From Rhyacichthys aspro (Eukaryota > Chordata > Actinopteri > Gobiiformes > Rhyacichthyidae), in contig CM072170.1 in NCBI GenBank assembly GCA_036850595.1, positions 14,166,303-14,230,302 of the forward strand: 64,000 nucleotides of DNA. The letters are read 5' to 3'. Of the stretch, positions 23,640 through 36,065 are shown piece after piece. The notes below the pieces were generated by a model. It was given only the letters and a program-made list of their open reading frames with translations. It was not told where the DNA came from and did no database searches. The stretch's first letter is position 1. Every line of letters starts with the position of its first letter. Made by a program: the position numbers and the translations under genes.

Positions 23640-26125
23640 AATCAAAGACACGCCCACATTAACATTAACCTCAAGCAGAACTGACTAAAAATAGCTTTGT
23701 GTTGGGAGAGCCAAAAGAGACCGAGGTGATGTGGGCGTCTTGCCACGGAAGAAAAAGGAATGTAATCTGAAGGGTAATATCAAAGATCTACAGATTTCCG
23801 TGGCGTACGAGGGGCCCAAAACTGCACAGTAGTTTTTAATACAATGAGACAGGATTCCGACACAGTTCCAGCGGCGCAATTGCTTTGAACTGACTTTGTC
23901 TCGATAACTAGCCTGAACCCTGGAGCGCTGCCATTGAGGGATGTTGGGCTCGGTTCAACTCGTCCAACCTAGATGCTGCAGTGAAGTTTCGGTTATGACC
24001 TTTTAAAGACTCAGATCAGAGGGAAGAGAGACAGAACCTTCAGTTACAATCTCAAAAAGTTTTCATTGGAGAAGGGCTTAATCAAACATTGGATTCTCAG
24101 CCTGGATGGTTTGTCTTCGAATTTACTGATGTGCGGAGCGGCTGGAGTTAAACCCACAGAACACTAAATGAAAGCACTATTCTATGACAGTTTCATTTCT
24201 TGTCTCCTTCATTAATTGCATACTAAACTAGGCAACATAATGAATACTGGGTTTTACAAAAGGTCGTCCTGCAGCTAATCATCACTGCACATGGACTTAA
24301 AAGCTTTTGTACTCATACGCAATACAATATAATCACAATATATAACTAGTTGGAAGATTATAAAACAAAACAAAACTGAAAAACAAACAAAAAAAAACAA
24401 CATGGCAATGGAATCTGTGTATTGTTAAAAACTATTAAGTACTCTATTAAGTACTGCATCTGTACTTATGACTTAGGGGGACAGATAAGTCTTAAGGACG
24501 TAATGATACATCATTAATGACCCATGATCCAGTTAAATCGATAGAAATATTGATAAAAGATTGTACACTTCCCACTAAGACACCTTATTTTGAAAAGTGC
24601 ATCAGCCTACTTCCAGGTTTGGGCTCGCTATACAGATTGTAAACAAACAAAACAGCACTAGTTTAATGACCACAAAGATACTGTGTCTTCTTTTAGTTTT
24701 TGACGTTTTATTTCAGCGAGGTTGACTTGACAAAACCCTCACTGGAGAGAGTTTGGTGGACAGAAATGACATCTGACAGATATGCAAATGACTTCGAAAC
24801 ATTCTTCCTAAACATATGAAAGCTAATCATTAAAAGGGTGTGTGTGTTATTTTAAAGTCTAGCACAGAGAGGCTGTAAACATGTTGCACAAAACCACCAA
24901 AAAACAGCTTAATTAATGCAAGTGCTACTACCCTTCTGTGGCTGCTTCATTAAAATACACAAGAGGAAGTTACCCTTTTGCAAGTGCCACCCAATTTAAA
25001 GATTTGAAAATCCTGTAGTGTGAGCCAGGCTTACTTAATAAAAGAGGGAATTACATTTAAAAAGTTACATCTGAAAGCAATAAAAAGTGGCCCCAGACTG
25101 TATCTTGGACAAACCTAGTCTAAGTGACTCAAAATGAGTAAAACCACTCTCTCTCTTAGTGGCAACTGTGTTCTCTTTCCTGTCCTGAGAAAAGTTCATT
25201 TCAGTCCTGGAAACAGTAACAAAAGTGGACAAACTTTCAAGCAGACAGACAAATAACTCTCTGTACACAAGTGTTTCCTCCATAATTGTAAACTTGTAAT
25301 GACTGAGACGGCTGTGAAACACTATCACACGCCGCAGAGTTCCAGAGGGAGCGCGACTAATCCAATATTTTATTCGTGCTGAAAGCTACTTAATGAAAAA
25401 TCCACTTTTAAACAGGTAAATACTCCAGTCGATTGCGATTATGTTGTTTGGTGAAAGATTATTACACAGCCAAACAACGACTTGACAACAACAAGGAGCT
25501 ACAGCAAAGTTATCAAGAAATGTCACTGCAGAATAATAAAGTTTTGTGTCTCTTTCTGATTGGTTTTCTTATGAGTATTTTGTTTTATACGGAGGTGAGA
25601 GTATTGATGGCTGCTGTATGGCTTTTTTTATCAGAATGATTCTTTTAATAGAAAACCTCAGTATGTACAGTGTGTATTATTTCAATATAGATTTTAAATA
25701 AAAAAGAAGACATCGGAAAAATCTGTTCTATTGCGCATAATCACTTTCTAATAACAGTTGTTCAATTTGCACATTTAGGGAAAATCAAACTGAACGTTTC
25801 TTAGAACACAATGGAAGGAGTGCATTCACATTTTCTTACTTCTTTTTTTGTTTGTTTTTGTTTTGCACAAAGGCTTAGGGCAATTACAAACTAAATTGAT
25901 TTTTTAACTCATCATCTGCCCTCATCATCAGCCCTTTTTCCAACAGGTTAGTTCATAGACAACAGTATGTACCTGCCGGGCTACCGTAGTGTGCTTACAC
26001 GCCGCAGAATGGTGGAATACCAGATGTGAAATTCAAACTACTTACACCTTAAACCAACAAATATTTAAGCGTCTACCTTTGGCTCGAGCTTGTCCATTGA
26101 AGACAAAGATGTCAATAACGGGGAG
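23640..26125. other. AT-rich non-coding, nothing recognised
   Basis: Short A-rich runs near 24363-24400. No named repeat, exon or RNA gene was seen over 2.5 kb. Confidence 0.45.
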
Positions 26126-26164
<39 letters not shown>

Positions 26165-26174
26165 GTTTGGGCCC

Positions 26175-26210
<36 letters not shown>

Positions 26211-26450
26211 AATTGGGGGGGGGGGGGGGGGGTGGTTTTTTTTTTTTTCTCGGGGGGGGGGGGGGGGCTCCCCCCCCCCCCCAAAAACCCCCCCCCGGGG
26301 GGGGGGGGGGGGGGAAGGAAAAACCCCCCCCCCAACAACAAAAAAAAAAAGGGGGGAAACCCTTATCTCCCCCACCCCCCCCCCCCTTCCCCCCCTTTTT
26401 TTTTTTGGGGCCCCCCCCCCCGGGGGGGAAAAAACCCAACAATTTTTCCA
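26126..26450. other. Homopolymer block, probable sequencing or assembly artefact
   Basis: About 325 bp consist almost only of long homopolymers: 35 A (26126-26160), 28 C (26178-26205), then long G, T, G, C, G, C, A and C runs with a handful of other bases between them. Ordinary complex sequence resumes at about 26451. No biological repeat class looks like this. It resembles low-quality reads, base-calling failure at a poly-A, or a badly filled gap. The long proline/glycine/lysine frames translated across it are by-products. Confidence 0.85.
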
Positions 26451-26939
26451 ACATTTGTCATCAACATAGAACGCTCTGAGTGTTATTTATGCCCACATCT
26501 GTACTTTTTCTGCAACAATGATATTCCACAAGCCTCTAGAAATATAACATTGTGGCACTGAATCTAAAGAGACTGCCACAAACACAAGTTGAGGCAGCTG
26601 AACATCAACAAGTGAGTTGAACCAAAGCTGTCAAAGGGCACAGAGGAAGCAAACATTAACCAAAGATGCATTGAGAATCTGAGGGGAAACTACACTCAAC
26701 CTAAAGGCTAAGCTCTTCTTCACAACACACAACACAATGGTGGACATCTGAGTGTGATGATTTACAACGTTAAGAGCAGACGGAGATGGAATTTTCCTCT
26801 GAGGCAGGGCGTTGCACTCTTTAAGCAAATGGCAAGGGAAACTCCACACATGAGAATTCCACCACCGATCTAAAAACAAAACGCTGAACGTCAGAAAACA
26901 CATTCAGCTGTAAACATATACTTTCAGCCCTCGTCTGTC
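26451..26939. other. Non-coding, nothing recognised
   Basis: No gene or repeat was recognised between the homopolymer block and the next GC-richer block. Confidence 0.45.
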
Positions 26940-27535
26940 CTTCGTCTTTTGAGCACTTCCCTGCGCCCACTGCCTCCCCTCTCATGCTTCATTCAGAGCA
27001 TGAACACCCAGAGTCAGCAAGTCTGGACACAGCTGCTGAATATTCAGCCTCGTGCACCCTCACTCTACCACCTTAAACTGCTCTGATTTCCCCCCCTCTT
27101 TTCCCTGTTCCTCTCAATTCTCCCGCCTCTGGTGCTCTCCACTGCCGCCGCTGCTCTCCGCGCTCCACTTTCATTAAGGGGCTCTCCTCTGATAGCCCTT
27201 CATATAACACTTAATCATCATAACAATAAGAGCACTCTCACAGACGAATCACCTCGAGGGGCCAGTCCTAAAGATCCTCCGCTAACTGATGTCATTAACA
27301 GCAGAGCAGCCGATTGGTCCTAGCGGCGCACCAGAGCCCGCCCCAGGTGTTTGACTGACGGAGGGCTCAGAGGGAGCGCGCAGGTCGGACGGGCCAAGGA
27401 CATTCCTCTTATGGAGAAGAAGCAGAGAGTACGAGTGCTCGAGCCAGTGCGTGCAGCCTGGATCTTGCTGGGAAGAAGACAAGGCATGTTTAGTTTAGCA
27501 GTCAAGAGAGAGATGAATAAGACAATTGGATAAAG
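26940..27535. promoter_or_regulatory. GC/CpG-richer block, candidate promoter or enhancer
   Basis: Pyrimidine-rich sequence (27081-27175) leads into CpG-bearing sequence (CTAGCGGCGCACC, GCCCGCCCCAGGTGTTTGAC, GAGCGCGCAGGTCGGACGGG; 27320-27400). Overlapping frames on both strands at 27282-27533 have no recognisable domain. No TATA box or initiator could be fixed, so orientation is unknown. Confidence 0.35.
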
Positions 27536-29160
27536 GGGGAGGGGGCTGTGAATAACAGTATTTTACATGAATGGATCTTCAGGGAAATGACTGCTCCGTC
27601 ACTTGGTGTGCGCTCTATTTTCAGGAGCGATTTGACAACAGGGTTGAGTGTGTGCATTTTGCCTGATTGAGCCTGCGCTGCTCAAGCTGTGGATGTGACA
27701 CTGTGCCACATTACGTTATTGTGTGTGTGCATTCATAAACAGTGACGGCAGCACACAAACAAACTGCACATAGGCGTGTGCGTGGTCGTCCCAGCCACAG
27801 TGAAATCACAGCTGTTCTCAGTTGCTATGCGGCAGTCGCACCATCGTCTCAGATAACACACACATACGCACACTCACACAAGCGCGAGACTGGGACAGTT
27901 ACACTAGAGTTGGCAGGGTCGGAAGGTCACAGGGGTATTGTGACAAAGTTGCCTAGCAACAAACAGTGCACATACATTTCAGCAGCGCGTGCCCCAGACT
28001 AGATCTAAGAACGGTTCCGACGAATATGTTGACAGTCTATGATTGTTTTGCACCTGCCTCTTAAGGTCTGTGAAGAAATGTGTCGCTGCTTCATAATAGA
28101 CCACAATAAATCTTGCACATTGTTAGCACTCCTCGATGAAACCAGAGTACCCTTAGCGGCATACTAGCTTGTTTGTTTGCAGCTACTGTTGGGTAAAAGA
28201 GGAACACATACACATGTCTGCGGGAAGCTTTTATAGACTCTTTTTGTTTCATGCAACTATTAAATGCCTCACAAGATAAATACAGTGCAGTACTTGAGCT
28301 GTGCAGTTATTGGCATTGAGTGTTGATGGGGGTTCTGCAGGTTTCAACAAGTTAAATTTAAGACTGACAAGACCCTTATGAATGTGATTGAAGTTCACAC
28401 TGGTAAACAAACAGAAAAAAAGTTTTCCGATTACCAATGCGAATACTGTGCCTTTACATATAAGGTCATGTTCAAGGCACAGCAGCAGCTGAATTTATTC
28501 AACAAGCAACAGTCCTCCTGACAAACTGTTTGCGCTTTTTCACATTAGATGAAAGTGACATTACCAGGCTCTTGTTGTTTGACTGGAGATGATACTACAC
28601 TGTGAGCTGAGTGTCCTTATTTCAGAATGACTGAATCCAAAAATGTGACTTTAACAAATAAAATAGAGTTGAGACGTGTTCATGCCATTATTACTTGGGA
28701 AGCTTGTGCCAAATTAAGACTGCTCCAAAAAGTGTCAGTTCATTGACTTCCATTTAAAAGCAAATTTTAATATTAAAGGTGGCCTATTCAAATTTTAGTT
28801 ATACTTTATGAGGGCCCTCCACAAAGGGCCCTTCCAAAGACTCACCACTACTTTACTTACTGTTTGTCACAATGTTAGCTGTAGCTAGTGATGCTATCAG
28901 CTTTGTTTTCCCAAAAAAGCATTCTGTCAACTTTTGTGGATTCATATGCCTACTGTGGGCGCATACGAGCACCACAGTTGACTGGTCCACTCGTCTTCCA
29001 CGTTCTGTACATGTATCATTAGAAGAAAATGAATCAGCATTGATTAATTAGCTGCACTAATTAATTACTGCAACTCTAGCTCAAGCGTTCCCATGTAAAC
29101 CCAGCAGACAGCCCTGTAAACTGATCAGCTCCCTTGTACCTCTGTGGCGCAACCATCATA
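27536..29160. other. Non-coding with one X-box
   Basis: G-rich run near 27533-27547 and CA-rich run near 27858-27880. TTCATTGACTTCCATTT at 28738-28754 may be transposon debris but has no boundary. No gene was seen. Confidence 0.4.
27948..27960 (+). promoter_or_regulatory. RFX X-box, 1-bp spacer
   Basis: GTTGCC-T-AGCAAC is a full consensus match lying in CpG-bearing single-copy-looking sequence. Confidence 0.45.
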
Positions 29161-29164
29161 AAAT

Positions 29165-29730
29165 CAATCAATGGGACTTTTAAAAGCACTGGCCTGTTGT
29201 CCGTGCTTTAGCTCTGGGCGCGATCCTCTAGGTCTCCTCCATCTTCACACGTCTTTTTTCCGCCGCGCGCCCTCGAACAAAGCCTGAGATGGCAGCGCAA
29301 CTTATCTTTAAAGGGAAACTGCACTGTGTTGTGGAATAATTTGGAAAACTGTCACAGAGAGCGAATCCTATCTCGGAGAATGCCACTCACACTCGCACAT
29401 GCACACGCTCCGACACACACCGAGGGACTTGGTGTTTACATCATATGGGAAGGTATTTTTTCCCCTCGCGCTGCCAGGGAACAGGCCCACGCATGGACAC
29501 ACAGACGCTGACTAAGGCCCTAAGACTCCTGCTGGGGATGAGGGGGTGTGGGTTGTTGGATTTTTTTTTATTTGTGCCATATGTACATAATTACCGTGGT
29601 TATTGTGTTGGATTTTTTTATGCACGGTATGTGAAGGTGTATAATTGCAATTCTGGCTCTTACTCAAGTGTGCCGGTGCTTGGACCAAAGTACAAAGCAG
29701 TGTTTGTGGTTTGGCCTTAGCGCGGCCGGG
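29165..29730. promoter_or_regulatory. GC-richer non-coding block
   Basis: Sequence around 29210-29300 (CTGGGCGCGATCC, CCGCCGCGCGCCCTCG) is CpG-rich. The rest is moderately GC-rich, with CACA-type runs at 29390-29420. The 91-codon frame at 29445-29720 has no recognisable domain. Confidence 0.25.
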
Positions 29731-29734
29731 CTAA

Positions 29735-30076
29735 TGCTAATCAGTTTATTGGGGAATTCTGTATATTTTGTGCACATGCAAAGGTTAGTTTGAAACCACA
29801 TTCTCAGTGTGGTTTCTTGCTTTTGTTAAGTCGTGCTGCGGCGTGAAATCCCTTTGGATATGGTTTGAAGTTAAAGGTTGGAAGAGGATGGCAGAAAGCT
29901 TTTGTCGGGTTTTGATGTGTCATGGAAAACTTGCAGTGCTAGTCATGGAAAAAAGTCATAGGGGAATAGATGGAAAAATTTGTTCCAAAAGGCAGTTTTT
30001 AACCATAGTGATAACATTAGCACTGCACTGACATGAGCATTGTTTTTGTCATTTTTAGAGTTGTCATAGCAATTTG
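29735..30076. other. Non-coding, nothing recognised
   Basis: No feature could be supported. Confidence 0.45.
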
Positions 30077-30110
30077 CTTGTGTAGAATTGGAACTTGTGT
30101 AGAATTGGAA
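30077..30110 (+). repeat. Perfect tandem duplication of 17 bp
   Basis: CTTGTGTAGAATTGGAA occurs twice in direct succession without mismatch. Confidence 0.85.
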
Positions 30111-30179
30111 CGTGCCCTGGAAAACCTAAAAAAAAAAATCTAATAGAGTATATTTATGGACACCATAAAATTTGTATTA

Positions 30180-30235
30180 AAAAAGAAAAAAAAAAAAAAA
30201 AAAAAAATCTTCCTAAAAATATTTTTTTTTTCCTA
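30180..30235. repeat. A-rich and T-rich low-complexity run
   Basis: A near-pure poly-A of about 27 bases is followed within 15 bases by a run of T. It could be a retroposon tail or a simple expansion. Confidence 0.5.
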
Positions 30236-30325
30236 ATTGTAATGTATATATTTTTAAGAGACAATAGGCATAAAGGGAAAGGGAAACTAATTTATAAGTA
30301 ATTAATAATGTAATAATATAATAAT

Positions 30326-30327
<2 letters not shown>

Positions 30328-30363
<36 letters not shown>

Positions 30364-30384
30364 AATAATAATAATAATAATAAT
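30328..30384. repeat. (ATT)11-(AAT)8 palindromic microsatellite
   Basis: Eleven ATT units (30328-30360) join eight AAT units (30361-30384) head to head. The junction gives a perfect inverted repeat with 24-bp arms and no loop, able to form a cruciform. Confidence 0.9.
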
Positions 30385-30399
30385 ATGAATATAAATATA

Positions 30400-33300
30400 A
30401 ATAAATATATATAAAATAATTCTGGTAGGAAATCTCTGGCTCGAGTTATCAGCCATTTCTTTTTCAGAAGCTGCAACACATTTTTAGTTATGAATGCAAG
30501 AAGACAAGACTATACATCAGCTGAAAACAACACATAAGCATAAAAAACAAAAATAACAAAAAACAGCAGTGAAGTAGACAGCACTTTGAAACTGCACTGC
30601 GTGGATCCTGTCGTGTTATAACCCTTGTTTACTGGATTAAATTCAGTGCATATATTCAGCTGCTGCAGGTGGCATTAAAGACAAAAAAAAAAAGAGTTCA
30701 CTCCGCAAACATCTTGAAAGTTTCATATTTTCTTTCCTATTTTCTCTCTGCACAATCCAACCCTCAATGTCGACTGTCACATCCATTCACCACCAAATTT
30801 AAATATTTCTTTTTGCACAATTCAAAAATTCAAAACTATTATTTCACTAAACTGATATTGTTAGTATTGCATTAGCATTATTTTGGGCCTGGCACAGAAA
30901 AGGAACTGAAACTTTGGACTCAGCTATGTCATAGAAAATGCACACCGAAAACATTTCCAGCAACAACAAAAAAAGTAATGGAAGCGAAAGTACAATGTTC
31001 TGGATTCCTGTAAGAAACTGATAACATTACAGTTAACTTCATTAGAATTTGGCTCTTTTTGGGGTTGCACGGTACAATGTAAACTGATTAAAAAGTTGTA
31101 TTAAATGCTAACATTGACTGGCTGTTGCTCAGAACTCTAACAGCAAAACTTGGTGAACACAACAGACGTCCTATTCAAACCGAAACACAAATAGACCAGT
31201 CTTTCTTTCTTTTTCGGCTTAAAAACCCCTCAAACGGCAGGCTAAAAACAGATATTTTTGTCGGCAGCTGAAAAAAGCCAACCGCCATAAAATCATCCGT
31301 GACGCCGTGCTTTCTCTTCCAAAAATAAGAGCTGGCACGTACAGTATCCATGTTGATCCGTGCAGACAGCAGAGCATCTCCTCATTCTCCTTTCATTCAC
31401 TTCACCGCTGTTGCTGCTTCTCAGGAAGAGGATCAGCAAAGGTCAGCGGTGGCGGGCCAAGGTCAACACGGCGATGGAGTTACCAGTAGTGAGACACTCG
31501 AGTATCCATTTCATACGGGGAGAGATTCTCGAGGGGTAGCAACAGGCGGGCAGTGTGCAGTGGCTCCTTTAAATCCCTTATACTGCTAAGAACTCCGCAG
31601 CGCACCGGCTTTGAAGTCCTTCTTCTTTCTAGCCCCAGCGGAACGCGGGGTTATACTATGTGAAAGTGCCACCCTGAAATCGTTCGGACATTAACCAGTA
31701 CATACACCCCCGACGGCGGCCTGGCGCGAAGTCCGCGTGATGTCCGATTGAAGACAAGTGTGAAAGGAACAGTCAGAAAAATGGACAGCTTTAGGAGAAT
31801 GGAGGATGTTTGTGTCAGTCCTTCTTATGTAACTTTGAACGCAATTGGGAAAGACGTAGAATTGCATATTTACACTTGTTTGGAACTTGAAGTCATAAAG
31901 GTGTCTAAGTGGGCCTGGTATACTGTTATTTATGTTATGGTAAAATGCCATCTAATAACAAGAGGGAAAAAAGTAAAAGTGGCAAAAGTATATATAACTA
32001 TAGGAAGTACAGTGAGTAAAGTGAACTTAAATCATACTTTACATAATTACATGTAAAAAATGCATAAACTAACCTGTTAAAATGCAACAGCTTAATAGGA
32101 ATTTGCTGTAATATCACAATCGGTAACAGCTATAAAACTGAAATATTCAATATTAACAGATATAAGTTGAATTTTTCTTTTAAATGTACTTTACAGGAAA
32201 TTATTTATTATTTATTTACAGTTACATTCTTTAAAAATCATGGGCACAATATGCATCTGTTTAAATGTTTGTTATGTTCCTGTATTTATTACAGTGGAAA
32301 ACTTGCACGAAGATTAAGAGTAGGTCTTTAAGAGGGTCATTAAACTTTCTCATTTTTGGCCATTTTTAAAGTAAATTCAACAGTTTAAAATACATTTTTT
32401 ATCTATTTATTTCATTTTTTACAGCAATCATATGCAAAATGTACAATATATTTTTAAGCAATAATACAACTCCTAAAAGTGGTTTGAGCTGAAGTCTGGA
32501 TTGGGCTAATTTTTTTACCATGACTACTAACCTTGAGTGGAAAATGTTTCCCAACATTTCACTTATTTTACCCCAAAACACAACTTCCCGAACTGTGAAA
32601 CTTTTACAAGAAACTGTTGACCTTTGCCAAAAACAAAAAACAGCTTGAGCTTAAATGCTGCTTTTAGCTTTTGCTTTTTTTTTTTTTTTTAGCTTTGTCA
32701 CTTCTTCTGACCGTGGAAATTTTGGGGAACTAGTGAGTCAGTAATGAATGTTATGCAACTACTGCTAAAAGGGTCACTATGGCATGACAAGAAATGCTTT
32801 TTTATTGAGGGGTATTTCGCACCTGCGCTGTTTGGTCCGGACCAACATCTGCTCTTTGGTCCTGCAAAAAGAGGTGAACTCAGTCTAAACCGGAAGTGAA
32901 AGGAAGTGACAGACAATTAAACGCACAAAGAGCAGAAAAACAGCGAAAGGAGGACGGAAACTGAGAAGAATCAGGGAAATCAGTCGACTGTTTCCTGATG
33001 AAAGTTATAGCGTTTTAAAACAAGTCTTAAACGGTGCATACCATAAATTCTAGCAGAACTGTCAATGGCCTAGCGAGAATCAAGAAAAGACAAACTTTAC
33101 ATCACTACTATATGATACAAGCACAACCTATAAACTTTCTGAAGCAGTGTAGACTTTAGCACGAACTATGGGTAAAATACGATCCACAGAACTGAATTTA
33201 CCCACTGACAAAAACTCGTAGTTACTTTCTGACACGTTTCCTGCGGTGTGCTGCTCATGTGCTGCTGAGGCATCCATGTGAAAAGATTTGGACATAGACC

Positions 33301-33425
33301 ATCTCCCATTGTGCGCTACATTTCTCAAAGGCATCTCTAGACAAAAACCAGGCGTGACTCTTGTAACATTATCTGGAGTTAATACATGAAAATGGCTTAG
33401 GAAAGGAAAAAGAAGGGAGGAGTAA
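30400..33425. other. AT-rich non-coding, nothing named
   Basis: Poly-T near 32677-32690. A short GC-richer patch at 31590-31740 has several CpGs (CCCCGACGGCGGCC). The 102-codon frame at 31748-32056 has no family resemblance. GGTCCGGACCAA at 32836-32847 is a short palindrome that may come from a DNA transposon. Confidence 0.4.
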
Positions 33426-33429
33426 ACAC

Positions 33430-33900
33430 ATTATATAAATCAGATGGATCCCGGGGTCATTTTTGTCCGTGCGGATGGCCGTGCGCGCCAACACGCACCG
33501 CTGCATCCACTTCTGACATCACTGTAGCCGGCCAGAGAGACAGCGGAGTCAGAGCGAGCCGAGCTGACGTCATCCCCATTCACTCAATGTCAATTACGTA
33601 ATCGGGGGTGGGGTGTGTGTGTGGGGGGGTCCGAACGCCTGCAGGACAGAGCGGAGTGTGTGTGTGTGTGCGAGTGTCTCTGAAAGTTTGGTGATTGCAC
33701 GCAGGCTAAGTACACATAATTGCAAGCTCATGTGTGAGGGAGACATAGTACGAGGCCCGCTGATGACATCATTAGCGAGAAGCGTCCTGGCGCGAGCGTG
33801 GCGGCTGTGACACTGTGTTTGGGTAAAAGAGGAGGAGGAGGAGGAGGCCGAGTTATGTAACAGAGATCCAACCCGACGCATGAGAACGGGCCTTTTTCTG
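33430..33900 (+). promoter_or_regulatory. Candidate promoter: TATA-like box, CpG block, CRE and PAR-bZIP sites
   Basis: A TATATAAAT (33432-33440) lies just upstream of CpG-rich sequence (GTCCGTGCGGATGGCCGTGC, 33465-33500). Further on are TGACGTCA (33565-33572), the full cAMP-response element, and ATTACGTAAT (33593-33602), a PAR-bZIP/E4BP4-type site. GT-rich and (GAG)n runs follow (33613-33670, 33829-33848). No coding exon follows that I can recognise. Promoter is inference; an enhancer would fit as well. Confidence 0.35.
33565..33572. promoter_or_regulatory. Full CRE palindrome
   Basis: TGACGTCA is the CREB/ATF consensus. It lies 28 bp (start to start) before the ATTACGTAAT site at 33593-33602. 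Confidence 0.5.
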
Positions 33901-34116
33901 CTTTGTGTTACAGCCCAGGGTGTGTGTGTGAGCCTAAAATGGGAGTCTTAAGTCACTTCTCCCTCACACTTTTTACTGGAAGCGGCGTCCACGAGCACTC
34001 GAGCTTAGTGCTGGAATACACTTCACACAGAGATGCACATACATACACGGCCGCTCCAACTCCACTCACAAACACAGCCTCCTAAGGACAGGAAATCCTT
34101 CCACCCACGTTCCTGT

Positions 34117-34129
34117 GTTGCCGGGCAAC
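34117..34129. promoter_or_regulatory. RFX X-box, perfect palindrome with 1-bp spacer
   Basis: GTTGCC-G-GGCAAC is an exact inverted repeat. It lies about 220 bp downstream of the candidate promoter block. Confidence 0.5.
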
Positions 34130-34139
34130 CGCAGCAGCG

Positions 34140-35785
34140 TCACCGTTAGCGTGTCTCCACTGCTGAAGACAGCGCACACTCACCGACATCAAGGCACAAG
34201 CGGATCCTTGAAGTGGTCTTTGTTAACAGATACAGCACAGGAGATGCCACCTTCACTTTGACGCCACCGTTTTGTTCACATGACTGGATCTATTCTACCA
34301 TCACATTTGGGAGGTCAAGAGGTCATCCAATACAATACAATGTGTGCAAGAAAACTACAGACATCTTAAATAGAGTAAATGACCAGAACTGCATCATTCT
34401 GTACAGATTGTGCAGTTTTTAATAGCATTTCTTTTTGGGGTGTCTTGGTGGTTTATCAGGGTTTGACCTGCGCTTCTTACTATTTCTAACTAATACACAC
34501 ACAAAGCCAGAAAACATAACATAAATAAAATGTTGAAATATAAACAGAAATAAAGCGGACTAAGTGAATAAAGTGACAGACAGAGTAAAGGGCCCTGGAA
34601 ACTCATCTTCTGATATTTTAATACGCAGTGTTAAAAAGTAACGCCAAATCTAAAATCAGATAGCATCTCAAGCACACACACACACACAAAAAAAAAACTT
34701 TTTTGGTTCTAACCATGCAGAGAGCTTGGTAATACCTTTGAAAACAACCGCGTTGCACCTACTAAAAGATTCTGATAAACTTAAGCATGGCCAACAGAGA
34801 CCTCCAGTCACATGTGCCATTTAAAGAGCATTTTTGTGGACGTACAACTATCTGAAATAAAGTGTTACCTTATTTGTTGTGGAGGTTGTGTGTCTTGTTA
34901 TAAAAATTCAATAAAAAAGAGTTGGGAAAAAAGAGCATTTTTTGTGAGAACACAGTATTTTATTGTAGAGAACTAGGAGCACTTTAGAAAGAGGTGCAGA
35001 GGACCTTGCCTCTTGAGTAACTCTTCAGCAAAAATCTTCAAGTTTGAAAAAAATTGTGAAGTCTACATGTGTCGCCGACCACACCAATCACATTACACAA
35101 GAGTATGGATAGATAATCATTTTAAAGCAGCTTCAGCCTGGTCACAGCACAGCAATTGTCAGTAGGAGTAAAACGTGCCACAATATCCTGTATTGTGAGC
35201 ATGGCAGTTACAAAGTTAGCTGCTGGCTAGCTAGTAATGCTAATAGTTAATTATTGCAGAGGTTCATGAAGCATAAGAGGAAAACATTATAGATGGGTGG
35301 GTTAATGACTAAAACTATAACAGAGCAGCCAATGCTATTACTTATAATAACAGTAAAAACAGCTTCTGGAGCATTTTGTGCCAACCTCCATTTCAACATG
35401 AAATTTCTTGTTTTTGTTTTTGTTTTACTGTCAATGGATTAACAGTTACATTATTATACCTTTAACATCATACTGTTGTCTACTTTTAAAACTCTACACC
35501 GTGCAGATTTTGCACTACTGTCTACTCTTAAAAGCAAGAACTTCTTTAATATTCTGTTCTGCTTTTGCATTCTTGACCTTCCCAACGCAAACAGACCATC
35601 CTTATAAAAACCTCTGCTTCTTTAAGAGCAACCAAAAAAAACAGAGTGAACTGAAGCTGAGCGTGCTGATGCTTGCCACAGCTGCCCTCCAATTTGTCAG
35701 CGATGGACCTCCACCAAATATGACATCAGCCCTTGTAAATATAAAACACTTTTCCTCTTTTATAAGCTCTATTTTTACTCTCTGA
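34140..35785. other. Non-coding, nothing recognised
   Basis: A (CA)n run lies at about 34674-34687, followed by poly-A. The frame at 35408-35785 (125 codons, plus) is AT-rich, lacks a recognisable domain and sits in sequence like its flanks. Confidence 0.45.
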
Positions 35786-35789
35786 CGTC

Positions 35790-36065
35790 TTTCAGTGCGT
35801 GCTCGAAGTTGTGTGCTGTATTTATGTGCCACAGAGCGAAGATAGGACCGACCGTGGCTCAGTGCGGCTAAGGAGAGAAGGCTAATTGAGCAGAGGTGCC
35901 CGGTGCTGTGGACAATTCAGTCCATTTCAAATCAGCAGGAGGCCTATTGGAGACAATTAGAACCAGGGGGATACGGAGGAGCATTATTCTTCTGAGCCAT
36001 CTCGGCCACTTAGGCCCACTGTGTGTTCAGAGCAATTTAAGACCCCGCTTTTAACTCTCCTGTTG
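35790..36065. promoter_or_regulatory. Candidate conserved non-coding element
   Basis: A complex, GC-balanced, repeat-free stretch with homeodomain cores (GGCTAATTGAG at 35880-35890 and GACAATTAGAACC at 35952-35964) between AT-rich flanks. It has the look of a vertebrate conserved element. Conservation could not be checked. Confidence 0.35.

Noticed and set aside
26042..26561. Reading frames of 99-190 codons rich in Pro, Gly, Lys and Phe
   Set aside because: They translate homopolymer runs that are probably artefactual, on both strands at once.
30213..30479. 88-codon minus-strand frame with Ile and Leu runs that looks like a membrane segment
   Set aside because: The runs are the (ATT)n microsatellite translated.
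35408..35785. 125-codon plus-strand frame
   Set aside because: AT-rich, no recognisable domain, and antisense to another open frame; the base composition is the same as non-coding flanks.
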